This document shows positions 16,766 through 25,414 of a DNA stretch of 64,000 bases, one piece after another (position 1 is the first letter of the stretch; each line of letters opens with the position of its first letter). The stretch is taken from assembly GCA_013178225.1 (NCBI GenBank), contig JABLXE010000003.1, positions 248,001-312,000 on the forward strand, written 5' to 3'. Below the pieces are notes generated by a model. That model did no database searches and had not been told where the DNA came from. It worked only from the letters and a program-made list of their open reading frames with translations. The position numbers and the translations under genes are program-made. The stretch is from Methanotrichaceae archaeon (GTDB lineage Archaea; Halobacteriota; Methanosarcinia; Methanotrichales; Methanotrichaceae).

Positions 16766-17874
16766 GGCCTCCAGCTTCCCGTGAGCCGGCCTTCCAGGGC
16801 CATCCGCCCCAGCCCGGCCTCGACCTCGGGCGCAAGCGGCGAAGGTGCCGAGTGCTCCAGGGGTGTTCCCGGAAGCGGCATGAAGCTATGAGCCCGGACC
16901 GTTCCTCCCATTGCCACGATCTCCCGCGCCAGGTTCAGGGTCAGGTGCTGATCCTTTGGCCCCTCCATCGGCAGCCTGAAGATCAGGTCCACCTGCGGGA
17001 CGATGCCGTGAGAGCGGCAGAGATCGCAGGCTATGAGCACCTCTTCTACCCCATGCCCCCGCCCGATGGCTTTCAGAACTCTCTTACTGCCGGACTGCCC
17101 CCCTATGCTGAGGGTCTGGTTGGCGCAGTGCTGCACGATCAGCTCCAGGGCCTCCTCAGAGACGAACTCCGGGCGGACCTCGGAGGGGAAGGTGCCGAAG
17201 TAGATGGGCTTCTGCAGTTCGCTGAGGTTCCTGAGCAGGCCCTTTACCCGGTCCAGGCGGGGAGTGCGCCCGTCGCTCCCGTAGGCCAGCGAGTTGGGGG
17301 AAGTGGTCCGGATGTCCCTGAGGCGGCGGGCGAACCTGGCGATTACAGGAACGGACCGGTGTCGCATGCGGCAGCCGAACAGGCGGGGAGTCTGGCAGTA
17401 GGAGCAGCCCCAGGGGCAGCCGCGCGAGATCTCGATCGGCGCCAGGATGTTCTTGAACGGGGGATAGAGGTCCAGGTCCACGGGTTCCCTGTGTGGGGTG
17501 ACCACCACCTCACCGCCTCTCTTAAAGGCGATTCCCGGCACCGTTTCCAGGTCCCTTCCTTCCGCTAATGCGTCGATCAGATGTGGCAGCGTCGCCTCTC
17601 CTTCGCCCAGCACGACGACGTCGAAGTATTGCAGCACCTCCTCCGGCCGGGCCGAAGGGTGAGGCCCTCCGGCGACGAAGACGCTCTCTGCCCTTGCCGG
17701 CGCCCCAGCGACCTCGCAGTAGACCTCCCCGGCCTGGGCGGTGGCCAAGCTGTAGAGCATAATTCCCGGCCGGGGCCTGGTCGTCAGCTCAGCTCTTACC
17801 AGCGGCAGAAGAGAGGCGATGCTGTAGGCGTTCTTCCGGTTCCAGCGAATCCAGACCTCAGGCTCTCGGGTCAT
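16756..17874 (-). CDS. B12-binding domain/radical SAM protein (TIGR04013-like, MJ1487 family)
   Basis: This 372-residue protein has an N-terminal cobalamin-binding-like Rossmann region (VFVAGGPHPSARPEEVL near residue 67, VVLGEGEATLPHL near 86). A radical SAM core with CPWGCSYC (near residue 153) binds the 4Fe-4S cluster. TLSIGGQSGSKRVLKAIGRG and VDLIFRLPMEGPKDQ are typical of this methanogen family, whose reaction is unknown. The first residues lie inside the end of the adenine deaminase gene (17-base overlap), so it is translated from the same message. The pairing does not by itself indicate purine metabolism. Confidence 0.85.
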   Translation of the reverse strand: MTREPEVWIRWNRKNAYSIASLLPLVRAELTTRPRPGIMLYSLATAQAGEVYCEVAGAPARAESVFVAGGPHPSARPEEVLQYFDVVVLGEGEATLPHLIDALAEGRDLETVPGIAFKRGGEVVVTPHREPVDLDLYPPFKNILAPIEISRGCPWGCSYCQTPRLFGCRMRHRSVPVIARFARRLRDIRTTSPNSLAYGSDGRTPRLDRVKGLLRNLSELQKPIYFGTFPSEVRPEFVSEEALELIVQHCANQTLSIGGQSGSKRVLKAIGRGHGVEEVLIACDLCRSHGIVPQVDLIFRLPMEGPKDQHLTLNLAREIVAMGGTVRAHSFMPLPGTPLEHSAPSPLAPEVEAGLGRMALEGRLTGSWRPQR

Positions 17875-19582
17875 CTTCGCAGAACAGGGGCACGAAATCG
17901 AATCTGCCGACGTCCACCAGGCCCCGATCGGAGAGCTTCAGCTCCGGGATCACCGGCAGGCAGAGAAAGGAGAGGGTCATGAAGGGGTCCCTCAGCCGGC
18001 AGCCCAGTTTGCGGGCCGCGTCGGTGCAGTCGTCAATTCTCTCCGCGACCTCCATCATGCACCTCTCGGAGAGCAGACCGGCCACAGGCAGCGGAAGGCG
18101 GGCCAGGACCCGGCCCCCGCCGACTGCCGCCATGCCTCCGCCCATCTCCTCGACCGCCCGGGCTGCCGCCAGCATCTCCTGCGATGAGGTTCCCACCACG
18201 GCCAGGTTGTGAGAGTCGTGGCAGACCGAGGTGGCTAAAGCGCCCGAGCGAAGGCCGAAGCCTCTCACCAGCCCCAGGCCGATGTTTCCCGAGGCCCGAT
18301 GCCTCTCCACCACCGCCATCTTGAGTATGTCCTGATAGAGGTCTGCCACAACCATTCCCTGCGACGTCCTTGGGACCAGCATCAGCAGTTCGGTGACGAT
18401 CTGATCGGGGACTATGCCGATCACCCTGGCAGGACCGGGGCGGGCTGCGATGTCAAAGGATGTGGCGTCCAGCTCCGGCAGGTTCATGGTACGGCGTTTG
18501 AGCGCCGGGGCGTCGGGCGTGCAGGCGGTCAGATGCCCGTTCTCGGCCACCACCCGTCCGTCCTTTAGAACTTTGGTAACATTCAGGCGATCTAGGTCGT
18601 CGAGGACAGCGATGTCGGCCCGGTATCCGGGAGCAATCGCCCCCAAATCAGAAAGGCCGAAGTAGGAAGCAGCGTTGAGGCTGGCGATCTGCAGCGCAAT
18701 CACCGGGTCCAGCCCTTCCCGAACAGCCGTTCTGACCATGAAGTCGATATGCCCCTCGCGCAGAATGTCGGCCGGGTGCCGGTCGTCGGAGACGAAGAGG
18801 AATCGACGTGAGTTGGCGGCCTGAACCAGCGGAAGCAGATCCCTGAGGTTCTTGGCGGCGCTCCCCTCCCGGATATTGATGTGCATTCCCAGGCGGAGCT
18901 TCTCTCTGGCCTCAGCCAGGGTTGTGCACTCGTGATCTGACTCGATGCCGGCTATGATGTAGGCGGCCAGATCCCTTCCGGAGAGAAGAGGAGCATGCCC
19001 GTCGACCTTCTTCGAGCCTGCCAGGCGGATCTTCTTCAGGACCTCCGGATCGCGGAAGATTACGCCCGGGTAGTTCATGACCTCGGCCAGGCCCAGCACG
19101 CGGGGATGGTCCATCAGCTCAGCGAGGGAATCGCAGTCCAGAACAGCGCCCGAGGTCTCAAGGGAGGTTGCCGGAACGCAGGACGGCAGCATTGCGTAAA
19201 CCCTCAGGGGAAGGTCCCGGGAGGACTCAAGCATGTACCAGATGCCGTCGCTTCCGAGCACGTTGGCGATCTCGTGAGGATCGATTATAGCAGTGGTGGT
19301 CCCCATGGGCACCACTGCACGGGCGTATTCGGGAATGGTGACCATGGCGCTCTCGATGTGCACGTGCCCGTCGATGAACCCTGGTGTCAGGGTCAGGCCG
19401 GTGAGGTCGAGGACCTCGCGGGCGGATTTGCAGTCGAAGCCCACCACCCGGCCCTGGTGGATGGCAACGTCTTCCCGGTGAACCTCTCCGGACAGGGTGT
19501 TCACGATGTCTGCGCCCTCCAGCAGGAGATCGACCTCTTTCTCGCAGCCGGCCGCAGATATCAGTTCCTCAAGGCAAGCCAT
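17858..19582 (-). CDS. ade: Adenine deaminase
   Basis: This enzyme converts adenine to hypoxanthine and ammonia for purine salvage. It is 574 residues, typical for the amidohydrolase-type Ade. It has the metal-binding GFIDGHVHIESAM near residue 70, TTTAIIDPHEIANVLG, KKVDGHAPLLSG, and the second-half motifs VSDDRHPADI and TSVCHDSHNLAVVGTS specific to this family. The ATG has no strong ribosome binding site and lies about 20 bases from a TTTAAG-containing stretch, so a leaderless or short-leader transcript is possible. The radical SAM gene overlaps its 3' end. Confidence 0.94.
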   Translation of the reverse strand: MACLEELISAAGCEKEVDLLLEGADIVNTLSGEVHREDVAIHQGRVVGFDCKSAREVLDLTGLTLTPGFIDGHVHIESAMVTIPEYARAVVPMGTTTAIIDPHEIANVLGSDGIWYMLESSRDLPLRVYAMLPSCVPATSLETSGAVLDCDSLAELMDHPRVLGLAEVMNYPGVIFRDPEVLKKIRLAGSKKVDGHAPLLSGRDLAAYIIAGIESDHECTTLAEAREKLRLGMHINIREGSAAKNLRDLLPLVQAANSRRFLFVSDDRHPADILREGHIDFMVRTAVREGLDPVIALQIASLNAASYFGLSDLGAIAPGYRADIAVLDDLDRLNVTKVLKDGRVVAENGHLTACTPDAPALKRRTMNLPELDATSFDIAARPGPARVIGIVPDQIVTELLMLVPRTSQGMVVADLYQDILKMAVVERHRASGNIGLGLVRGFGLRSGALATSVCHDSHNLAVVGTSSQEMLAAARAVEEMGGGMAAVGGGRVLARLPLPVAGLLSERCMMEVAERIDDCTDAARKLGCRLRDPFMTLSFLCLPVIPELKLSDRGLVDVGRFDFVPLFCEDDPRA

Positions 19583-19756
19583 GAAAAGCGGTAAAGCGAC
19601 TTTGGCTTAAAACCGTTGTGAAACGGATCATGTCAGAGCCGCTTTTAAGTGAGGTTGAGGACGGCAAAGAAGGCCCCTCATGAAAGAGACTCTGCATGCG
19701 AAAGCTGCCGGAACCCAAATCCTTTTCATCTGCAACCTGCAAAGTATAGTATTAAA

Positions 19757-20557
19757 ATGAAGCTTGAGATTGCCATCGCCGGTCCCAGGGTCCATGATGT
19801 AGGCTACCGATATTTTCTGATGAGCCATGCCATGTCGCTGCGGATCAGGAGGTTTGAGGCCCACAATATGGAGGGCGATTGCGGAGAAGAGGTGCTGATC
19901 CTGGTCGATGGCGGAGAGCGTGAGATTGAAGCATTCAGGGCTTTAGCAGAGACCAAAAGGCCGGAACGTGCAGAAGTATCGAATGTCGTGGTTAGAGATT
20001 ACGACGGCGATGTCATGAAGATAGGCGAATACGCCCAGTTCTGCACAACGGTCCAGTTGAATAAAGCTATCCCGCTTCTGCTGAGCATGAATGAGAAGAT
20101 GAGTATTGTAGTAGAAAAGCAAGAGCAGACTATCTCGGAGATCAGGGTGGTCGGACAAAAGCAGGACCAGACCATATCGGAGATTCAAGGCCTGGCGGGA
20201 AAGCAGGATCAGACCATATCGGAGATTCAAGGCCTGGCGGGAAAGCAGGATCAGACCATATCGGAGATTCGAGGACTGGCGGGAAAGCAGGATCAGACCA
20301 TATCGGAGATTCGAGGACTGGCGGGAAAGCAGGATCAGACCATATCGGAGATTCGAGGACTGGCGGGAAAGCAAGACCAGACCATATCGGAGATTCAAGG
20401 ACTGGCGGGAAAGCAGGACCAGACCATATCGGAGATTCGAGGACTGGCGGGAAAGCACGACCAGACCATATCGGAGATTCGAGGACTGGCGGGAAAAGCA
20501 GGACCAGACCATATCGGAGATTCAGGGCTTACGGGGCGACCTGGCGGTGAAGAATAG
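19757..20557 (+). CDS. Acylphosphatase-domain protein with 14-residue tandem repeats; C-terminus frameshifted
   Basis: The first 95 residues or so form an acylphosphatase-like domain (IAGPRVHDVGYRYF, with the catalytic-type Arg in VGYR and a candidate Asn in AHNME). From about residue 121 the protein consists of ten 14-residue units of the form KQDQTISEIRGLAG, a multiple of the heptad and probably a helical stalk. In the last unit an extra A (run of four at 20494-20497; other units have three) shifts the frame and gives a stop at 20557. Without it the frame continues to 20624 as SEIQGLRGDLAVKNSIEWQA and then RIERDIRVIKSKLQIR. ATG 19757 is chosen because it begins the family domain. The function of such fusions is unknown. 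Confidence 0.75.
   Translation: MKLEIAIAGPRVHDVGYRYFLMSHAMSLRIRRFEAHNMEGDCGEEVLILVDGGEREIEAFRALAETKRPERAEVSNVVVRDYDGDVMKIGEYAQFCTTVQLNKAIPLLLSMNEKMSIVVEKQEQTISEIRVVGQKQDQTISEIQGLAGKQDQTISEIQGLAGKQDQTISEIRGLAGKQDQTISEIRGLAGKQDQTISEIRGLAGKQDQTISEIQGLAGKQDQTISEIRGLAGKHDQTISEIRGLAGKAGPDHIGDSGLTGRPGGEE
20117..20537 (+). repeat. 42-bp in-frame tandem repeat, ten units
   Basis: Ten consecutive 42-bp copies, most differing by only a few bases, encode the 14-residue unit of the acylphosphatase-domain protein. The central units (about 20160-20500) are nearly identical, indicating recent expansion by slippage or unequal recombination. The final copy carries a one-base insertion. There are no unique spacers, so this is not a CRISPR array. 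Confidence 0.95.
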
Positions 20558-20763
20558 TATCGAATGGCAGGCCAGGATTGAGAGGGATATCAGGGTTATC
20601 AAGAGCAAACTGCAAATTCGCTGAAGCTATTTTGCAGGATATCCCCATTTCATAGCCATCCCCATTTCATAGCCAGCGATAAATCGCCTTTCTTAGCAGG
20701 AGAAGCCTGGCATCCGACCATGACCGGAGCTAAAAATACAACGCAGCGAACTTGCGTTTTTCA

Positions 20764-21570
20764 ATGAGAGATTGTTTTAAGCGCCTGACCCGTTCGGAGG
20801 AGACAATTTCGCAGTCCGGCTATTTCCAGCAGATCGGCGACATTGCCATCCTGTCCCTGCCGCCTGAGCAGCGAGATGCCAATGCCGAGCTGGCCAGGGC
20901 GCTGATGCTGCGCCACAGGAAAATCAGGACGGTACTCAACAAGGTCACCAAGCTGGAGGGAGACCGGAGAGTGGCCGGCTTCGAGATCCTGGCCGGAGAT
21001 GGAACGGAGACCGTTCACCGGGAAAACGGCTTCCTCTACCGCCTGGACCTGGCCCGGACCTTCTTTTCCAGCCGCATGAACTACGAGCACGCCAGAATCG
21101 CCGCCCAGGTCGGTCCGGGCGAGACTGTGCTGGTCCCCTTCGCCGGCGTGGGGCCCTTTGCCATCCCGCTGGCCGCCCGAGGGGCGCGAGCGCTGGCAGT
21201 GGAGAAGAACCCGGATGCCTGCCGCTATCTGCAGGAGAATGCCAGGCTGAACAGGGTTGCCGGGAACCTGGCAGTTCTGAGAGGGGATGCCTTTCTGCTA
21301 CCGGCCATGCTGAATGTCGAGTTCGACCGGGCGGTCGTCCCCACTCCCTACGGAAGAGACGATATTTTGGAGAGGGTGCGTCCGCTGGTCCGCTGTGGAG
21401 GGATGATCCATTTTTACACTTTCAAGAAGAAATATCAGATTCCCGAACTGGCCGAATCCTATGAGCAGATGGGACTGCAGGTGCAGCTTTATCGCAGGTG
21501 CGGAAACGTGGCCCCAGGGGTCAGCAGGTGGGCTTTTGATATTATAATCATAAAGCAAGGAAAAAATTGA
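20764..21570 (+). CDS. Trm5/Taw2-family tRNA methyltransferase-like protein
   Basis: This class I SAM-dependent methyltransferase of about 268 residues belongs to the Trm5/TYW2 group (COG2520). The N-terminal D2-like region contains IGDIAILSLPPEQ. The linker TFFSSRMNYEHARIA corresponds to the Trm5 signature and VPFAGVGPFAIPLAARGA is the SAM-binding motif. VPTPYGRDDIL replaces the NLP-type motif seen in classical Trm5, so m1G37 formation is not certain; a wyosine-pathway or other role is possible. Taw1, the next wyosine enzyme, is at 53959-54876. An in-frame TTG at 20752 would add four residues; neither start has a ribosome binding site. Confidence 0.8.
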   Translation: MRDCFKRLTRSEETISQSGYFQQIGDIAILSLPPEQRDANAELARALMLRHRKIRTVLNKVTKLEGDRRVAGFEILAGDGTETVHRENGFLYRLDLARTFFSSRMNYEHARIAAQVGPGETVLVPFAGVGPFAIPLAARGARALAVEKNPDACRYLQENARLNRVAGNLAVLRGDAFLLPAMLNVEFDRAVVPTPYGRDDILERVRPLVRCGGMIHFYTFKKKYQIPELAESYEQMGLQVQLYRRCGNVAPGVSRWAFDIIIIKQGKN

Positions 21571-21679
21571 AGATATTATTAAAATATTTACATGTTTAAC
21601 GTCAAATTTAAAATTTTGGCTATTTGATAGTTAAATTAAAGTAGATGAATGAATTCAAAAACCCACGGAGAAGAGAGCT

Positions 21680-23386
21680 ATGGGCAAAGTAAGTATCCAT
21701 GGGTCCGAATACGCTGTTGGCAAAGTGTTTAGTGACGAATTTGCCTTTCATATACCCCTTTATCAGCGCCCTTATTCGTGGACAAACGAACATGTAGGAG
21801 AATTATTAGATGATTTACTAACATTTATTCAAAATGAAGGGAATATTGATACCCTTGAAATGAATCCCTATTTTCTTGGGAGCATTGTTTTAATAAAGGG
21901 GGAGGAGCCCGATTCCCAGATTGTAGATGGCCAACAGCGGCTGGTGACAATGACAATTCTGCTATCGGCCCTTAGACAATTAATCGGATCAGGAGATGCA
22001 AAATCTATTACAAAATTTATTTATGAAGAGGGAAATAGCATGACCGGCACGCCTGATCGCTATCGTTTGACCATGCGGGAAAAAGACGCATCTTTCTTCC
22101 AAGAATATATACAAGATAACGGTGGAATTTTAAAGCTTCATGAAGTAAATCCCGATATCCTCTCCGAAACTAAGAAAAATATAATGGATAACGCAATATA
22201 CATCCTTTCAATATTGGAAAACTTGCCCGAATATGAGTGCACAAAGCTAGCTAAATTTCTAATTAATAGATGTTTTCTTGTTGTCGTGACTACACCTGAT
22301 TTCGATTCTGCATATCGAATCTTTTCGATTCTTAATGATAGGGGATTAGATTTATCACACACAGATATTTTAAAAGCTGATATAATTGGAAAAATTCCCT
22401 TTGACCAACAGGAATCCTATGCTGAAAAGTGGGATATCACCGAGGAAATGCTCGGGCGCGAGATCTTTCAAGAACTTTTTGCTCATATTCGAATGATTTA
22501 TCGGAAAGGCAGATCAAAAGATACAATCCTAAAAGAAATCCGACAATATATCAAACCGGATAGTAATCCTCAAAATTTTATCAACAATGTCCTTGAGCCT
22601 TATGCTAACTCTTTTTATTCAATAAAATATAATAATTATCTAGATATTAATCGCTTAAGGGAAAATACAAACCAAAAGAAGATCGGTTACATGCTTTCGT
22701 GGCTAAATCGAATAGATAATTCTGATTGGCTCCCCCCAGCAATTCTCTTTCACTCTTTAAATAGAAATAAACCTGATCAATTGATACGCTTTTTTTCTGA
22801 TTTGGAGAGACTTGCAGCAGGACTTATGATTCAAAGGATGAATATCAATAAAAGAATTGAAAGGTATGGCCGATTATTAACGGCCATTCAGAATGAGGAT
22901 AGCCTCTATTCGAATGACTCACCTCTTCAGCTGACGCCACAAGAACGAAGAAGCATAAGGAATACCCTCAATCGGGAAGACTTTTATTTATTGAAGAATG
23001 TTCCAAGATACGTTCTTCTTCGCTTGGATGGCGCAATGTCTGAAGGAACCGCAACATATGATGAGCCAATAGTCACAGTAGAGCACGTGTTGCCGCAAAA
23101 CCCTCCAGAAAATAGTGCTTGGAATGAGTGGTTCCCAACGCCAAAAGATCATTCGAAATACGTTAATCGGCTAGGTAATTTGGTTCTTCTTTCTCGAAAG
23201 AAAAATAGTAGTGCTAATAATTATGATTTCTCAAAGAAAAAAGAAAAATATTTTGCAACTAGCGGGGGTATATCCCCATTTGTTCTGACAATGAAAGTGT
23301 TGGATTTGGAGTCTTGGACCCCTAATATAATAGATTCGCGACAAGAGGAGATGTTAAAAGTAGCAAAGACATTATGGAGGTTATAA
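21680..23386 (+). CDS. DUF262/DUF1524 putative nuclease (GmrSD-like)
   Basis: This 568-residue protein has an N-terminal DUF262 (ParB-like) domain, with HIPLYQRPYSWT near residue 25 and the nucleotide-hydrolysis motif VDGQQRLVTMTILL near residue 85. A C-terminal DUF1524 His-Me/HNH-type nuclease domain contains VEHVLPQNPPENSAWNEWF near residue 475 and RLGNLVLLSRKKNSSANNYD. This layout is shared with type IV restriction enzymes GmrSD and the phosphorothioate-linked SspE, so a defence role is likely but inferred. The gene is strikingly AT-rich with A/T-ending codons compared with its neighbours, and the flanks are AT-rich too. It therefore looks horizontally acquired. No partner gene is adjacent. 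Confidence 0.88.
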   Translation: MGKVSIHGSEYAVGKVFSDEFAFHIPLYQRPYSWTNEHVGELLDDLLTFIQNEGNIDTLEMNPYFLGSIVLIKGEEPDSQIVDGQQRLVTMTILLSALRQLIGSGDAKSITKFIYEEGNSMTGTPDRYRLTMREKDASFFQEYIQDNGGILKLHEVNPDILSETKKNIMDNAIYILSILENLPEYECTKLAKFLINRCFLVVVTTPDFDSAYRIFSILNDRGLDLSHTDILKADIIGKIPFDQQESYAEKWDITEEMLGREIFQELFAHIRMIYRKGRSKDTILKEIRQYIKPDSNPQNFINNVLEPYANSFYSIKYNNYLDINRLRENTNQKKIGYMLSWLNRIDNSDWLPPAILFHSLNRNKPDQLIRFFSDLERLAAGLMIQRMNINKRIERYGRLLTAIQNEDSLYSNDSPLQLTPQERRSIRNTLNREDFYLLKNVPRYVLLRLDGAMSEGTATYDEPIVTVEHVLPQNPPENSAWNEWFPTPKDHSKYVNRLGNLVLLSRKKNSSANNYDFSKKKEKYFATSGGISPFVLTMKVLDLESWTPNIIDSRQEEMLKVAKTLWRL

Positions 23387-23433
23387 TCACAGTACTTTTA
23401 AATTATACCTAATATTTATATTAGTGTCCTACT

Positions 23434-25314
23434 TCAAAACATCTTCCTTGCCATATCCACAACGATGCATCCCCGCTCGCACCTGCCGCAGCGCGTGCAC
23501 CTGCGCGGATCAACGGTGATCGTATCCCTGACTTTAATGGCTCCTCTCGGACAGCTCTTCTCGCAGATCCCGCAGGCGTTGCACATCTGCACCCGGGCGA
23601 TGGTTTTAACCGTCTGCCTCAGCAGCTCTTCGGCCTCCCTCTCCGGCGCTACGACCATGATGTGTCCCCCGGCCGAGACCGTGACCCGGCCCTTTTCCGT
23701 CTTGACCAAGGCCGTTCCCAGCTCCTCTGAGAACTTGACCTCTCCGACCATGTTGAGCGCATTTGCCACCGCCGCAAAGGGACGGGCCTCCGGAAGGCTC
23801 AGCCGGGCTTCGATTGAGTGCTCAAGGCCGCAGGGAGACCTTCCCCACACCACCTCCAGCCTGGCTTCATCCTTTGCAGCTGCGGCCGGACGGAGAAGGA
23901 TCCCGGCAGATTCGGCCAGCTCCCGTATCTTGGGAGGGTGGCTCTTCCAGCGCCAGAACCCAAGCTCCACGAAGCGCCGGTCCAGGCCCTGCTCTTTGGC
24001 CCACTGCAGCAGAAACGCGTTCCACCTCTGGTAAAGCTCAGGATGGGTCTCTTTGGTATTCTCGAACTCCGACTGCAGAGATGCCGGACACAGCCAGCAG
24101 CCGATCCTCTCGTAGTCCTGATCGTAGAGAGGATTGGGAGTGTAGCCATTCCAGTGGATGTAGAGCATGACCTCGAGCGCATTCCAGTTGCGGATGGGGC
24201 TCAATGTGAGCTGGCCGGGAACGTAGGGGTTCCTCTCGATGAAGCCGATGCGGGCCCGGTTGAAGGACTCGTAGATCCGTCTTCCCTCCACGGTCACGCA
24301 GCCTTTGGGATAATGGTCGGCTATGAAATCAGTGAGGGGGCCGAGCTTATTGGTCTTGCAGCACCAGCGGTAGTCCTTGGCCGGGGGCCCGAAGCGCCCG
24401 GCCTGGGAGAAGAACCGGTTCTCTCCCGAGATCTCGTGCAGCTTCAGTCCCTCGGCAGCTGAGAGCCTCCGGACATAGTCCACGGTCTCGGGAAACTCAA
24501 GGCCGGTGTTGATGAAGATCAGCTCGCACTCCGGCCGGACCTTCCTGGCCAGGATCAGCGCCGCCAGGCTGTCCTTTCCGCCGCTGAAGGACACGTTGAC
24601 CGGCAGGCGGTTCCTGGATAAAAAGTCGTCCAGCTCGCGCAGGGCTATCCGCTCAATCTTCTTCAGGTGAGCCTGGTTGGCGCGGATCACGCCGGAGAGA
24701 GACGGCAGGCGGGAACTTAAACGCAGCTTCTCGCGCGAGAGGTCCTTTACCCGCACCGCCGGCGATCCGTTCCGCCAGCGCACCACCCCGACCCCTGTGA
24801 GGCGGCCCATCCTCAGGATGACGCAATCCCCCTCCTCCAGGCCTGTGAGGGGGGTCTCCAGCTGGGATCCGTCTATCCACTTGCCCTTCAGGTGGCCTCG
24901 CAGCTCCGGGCTGCAGGAAAGCACCTTCTTTTCGGCATGATCCGCCAGCAGCAGGGCTCCATCCAGCTCAAGATCCAGCCGGTAGGTGCTGGCGGCCGGG
25001 TCAAACCAGATGGTAGCGATGTTTCGCCCGTCGAGTATGACCTGATCCCGCCGGTCCAGCCCGGCGATCTTGTTCAGGAGAATTATGCGCCGATCCAGAA
25101 AGCCGGACCAGCCGTAGTGCTTCCGGAAAAGTTCAATTAGACGCTCTCTTCCCGCAGGCGAGCACAGACGCACGTCGGCAGGTGGCGAGAGCTGCAGGCG
25201 CTGGCCAGAACCCCCGCATTGCGAGCACTTGGGAGAAAGAAGGGGGAGGTTGCAGGCCGGACACCAGAAAAGGTCTTTTTTGCCGGGGGAGAAGGTGCGA
25301 CTGTGCTGATCCAT
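23434..25314 (-). CDS. PAPS reductase-family protein with zinc ribbon and C-terminal ferredoxin domain
   Basis: This 626-residue methanogen protein is modular. An N-terminal zinc ribbon (CPACNLPLLSPKCSQCGGSG) is followed by a middle region to about 200 that may be PUA-like. The PP-loop adenylyl/PAPS-reductase core contains VNVSFSGGKDSLAALILA near 235, WCCKTNKLGPL near 320, and CWLCPASLQSEF near 405. Two 4Fe-4S clusters stand at the C-terminus (CNACGICEKSCP and CTRCGRCERGC). Homologues in methanogens are annotated as phosphoadenosine phosphosulfate reductases, but the extra domains suggest a different sulfur-transfer or RNA-modification reaction. It is transcribed alone, with no other sulfate-assimilation gene nearby. 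Confidence 0.85.
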   Translation of the reverse strand: MDQHSRTFSPGKKDLFWCPACNLPLLSPKCSQCGGSGQRLQLSPPADVRLCSPAGRERLIELFRKHYGWSGFLDRRIILLNKIAGLDRRDQVILDGRNIATIWFDPAASTYRLDLELDGALLLADHAEKKVLSCSPELRGHLKGKWIDGSQLETPLTGLEEGDCVILRMGRLTGVGVVRWRNGSPAVRVKDLSREKLRLSSRLPSLSGVIRANQAHLKKIERIALRELDDFLSRNRLPVNVSFSGGKDSLAALILARKVRPECELIFINTGLEFPETVDYVRRLSAAEGLKLHEISGENRFFSQAGRFGPPAKDYRWCCKTNKLGPLTDFIADHYPKGCVTVEGRRIYESFNRARIGFIERNPYVPGQLTLSPIRNWNALEVMLYIHWNGYTPNPLYDQDYERIGCWLCPASLQSEFENTKETHPELYQRWNAFLLQWAKEQGLDRRFVELGFWRWKSHPPKIRELAESAGILLRPAAAAKDEARLEVVWGRSPCGLEHSIEARLSLPEARPFAAVANALNMVGEVKFSEELGTALVKTEKGRVTVSAGGHIMVVAPEREAEELLRQTVKTIARVQMCNACGICEKSCPRGAIKVRDTITVDPRRCTRCGRCERGCIVVDMARKMF

Positions 25315-25414
25315 AAGCGATTATGGCGGCTCTCGCAGCCAAGATATTTAACTGCTCGCCACAGCGACCATTCCGTTCAATGGAGCCCCGGGCGAAACCC
25401 GGCCTGAAGAGCCG

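Noticed and set aside
20117-20537. Regular 42-bp repeats as a CRISPR array
   Set aside because: The units are contiguous and in frame, without unique spacers, and encode a periodic peptide.
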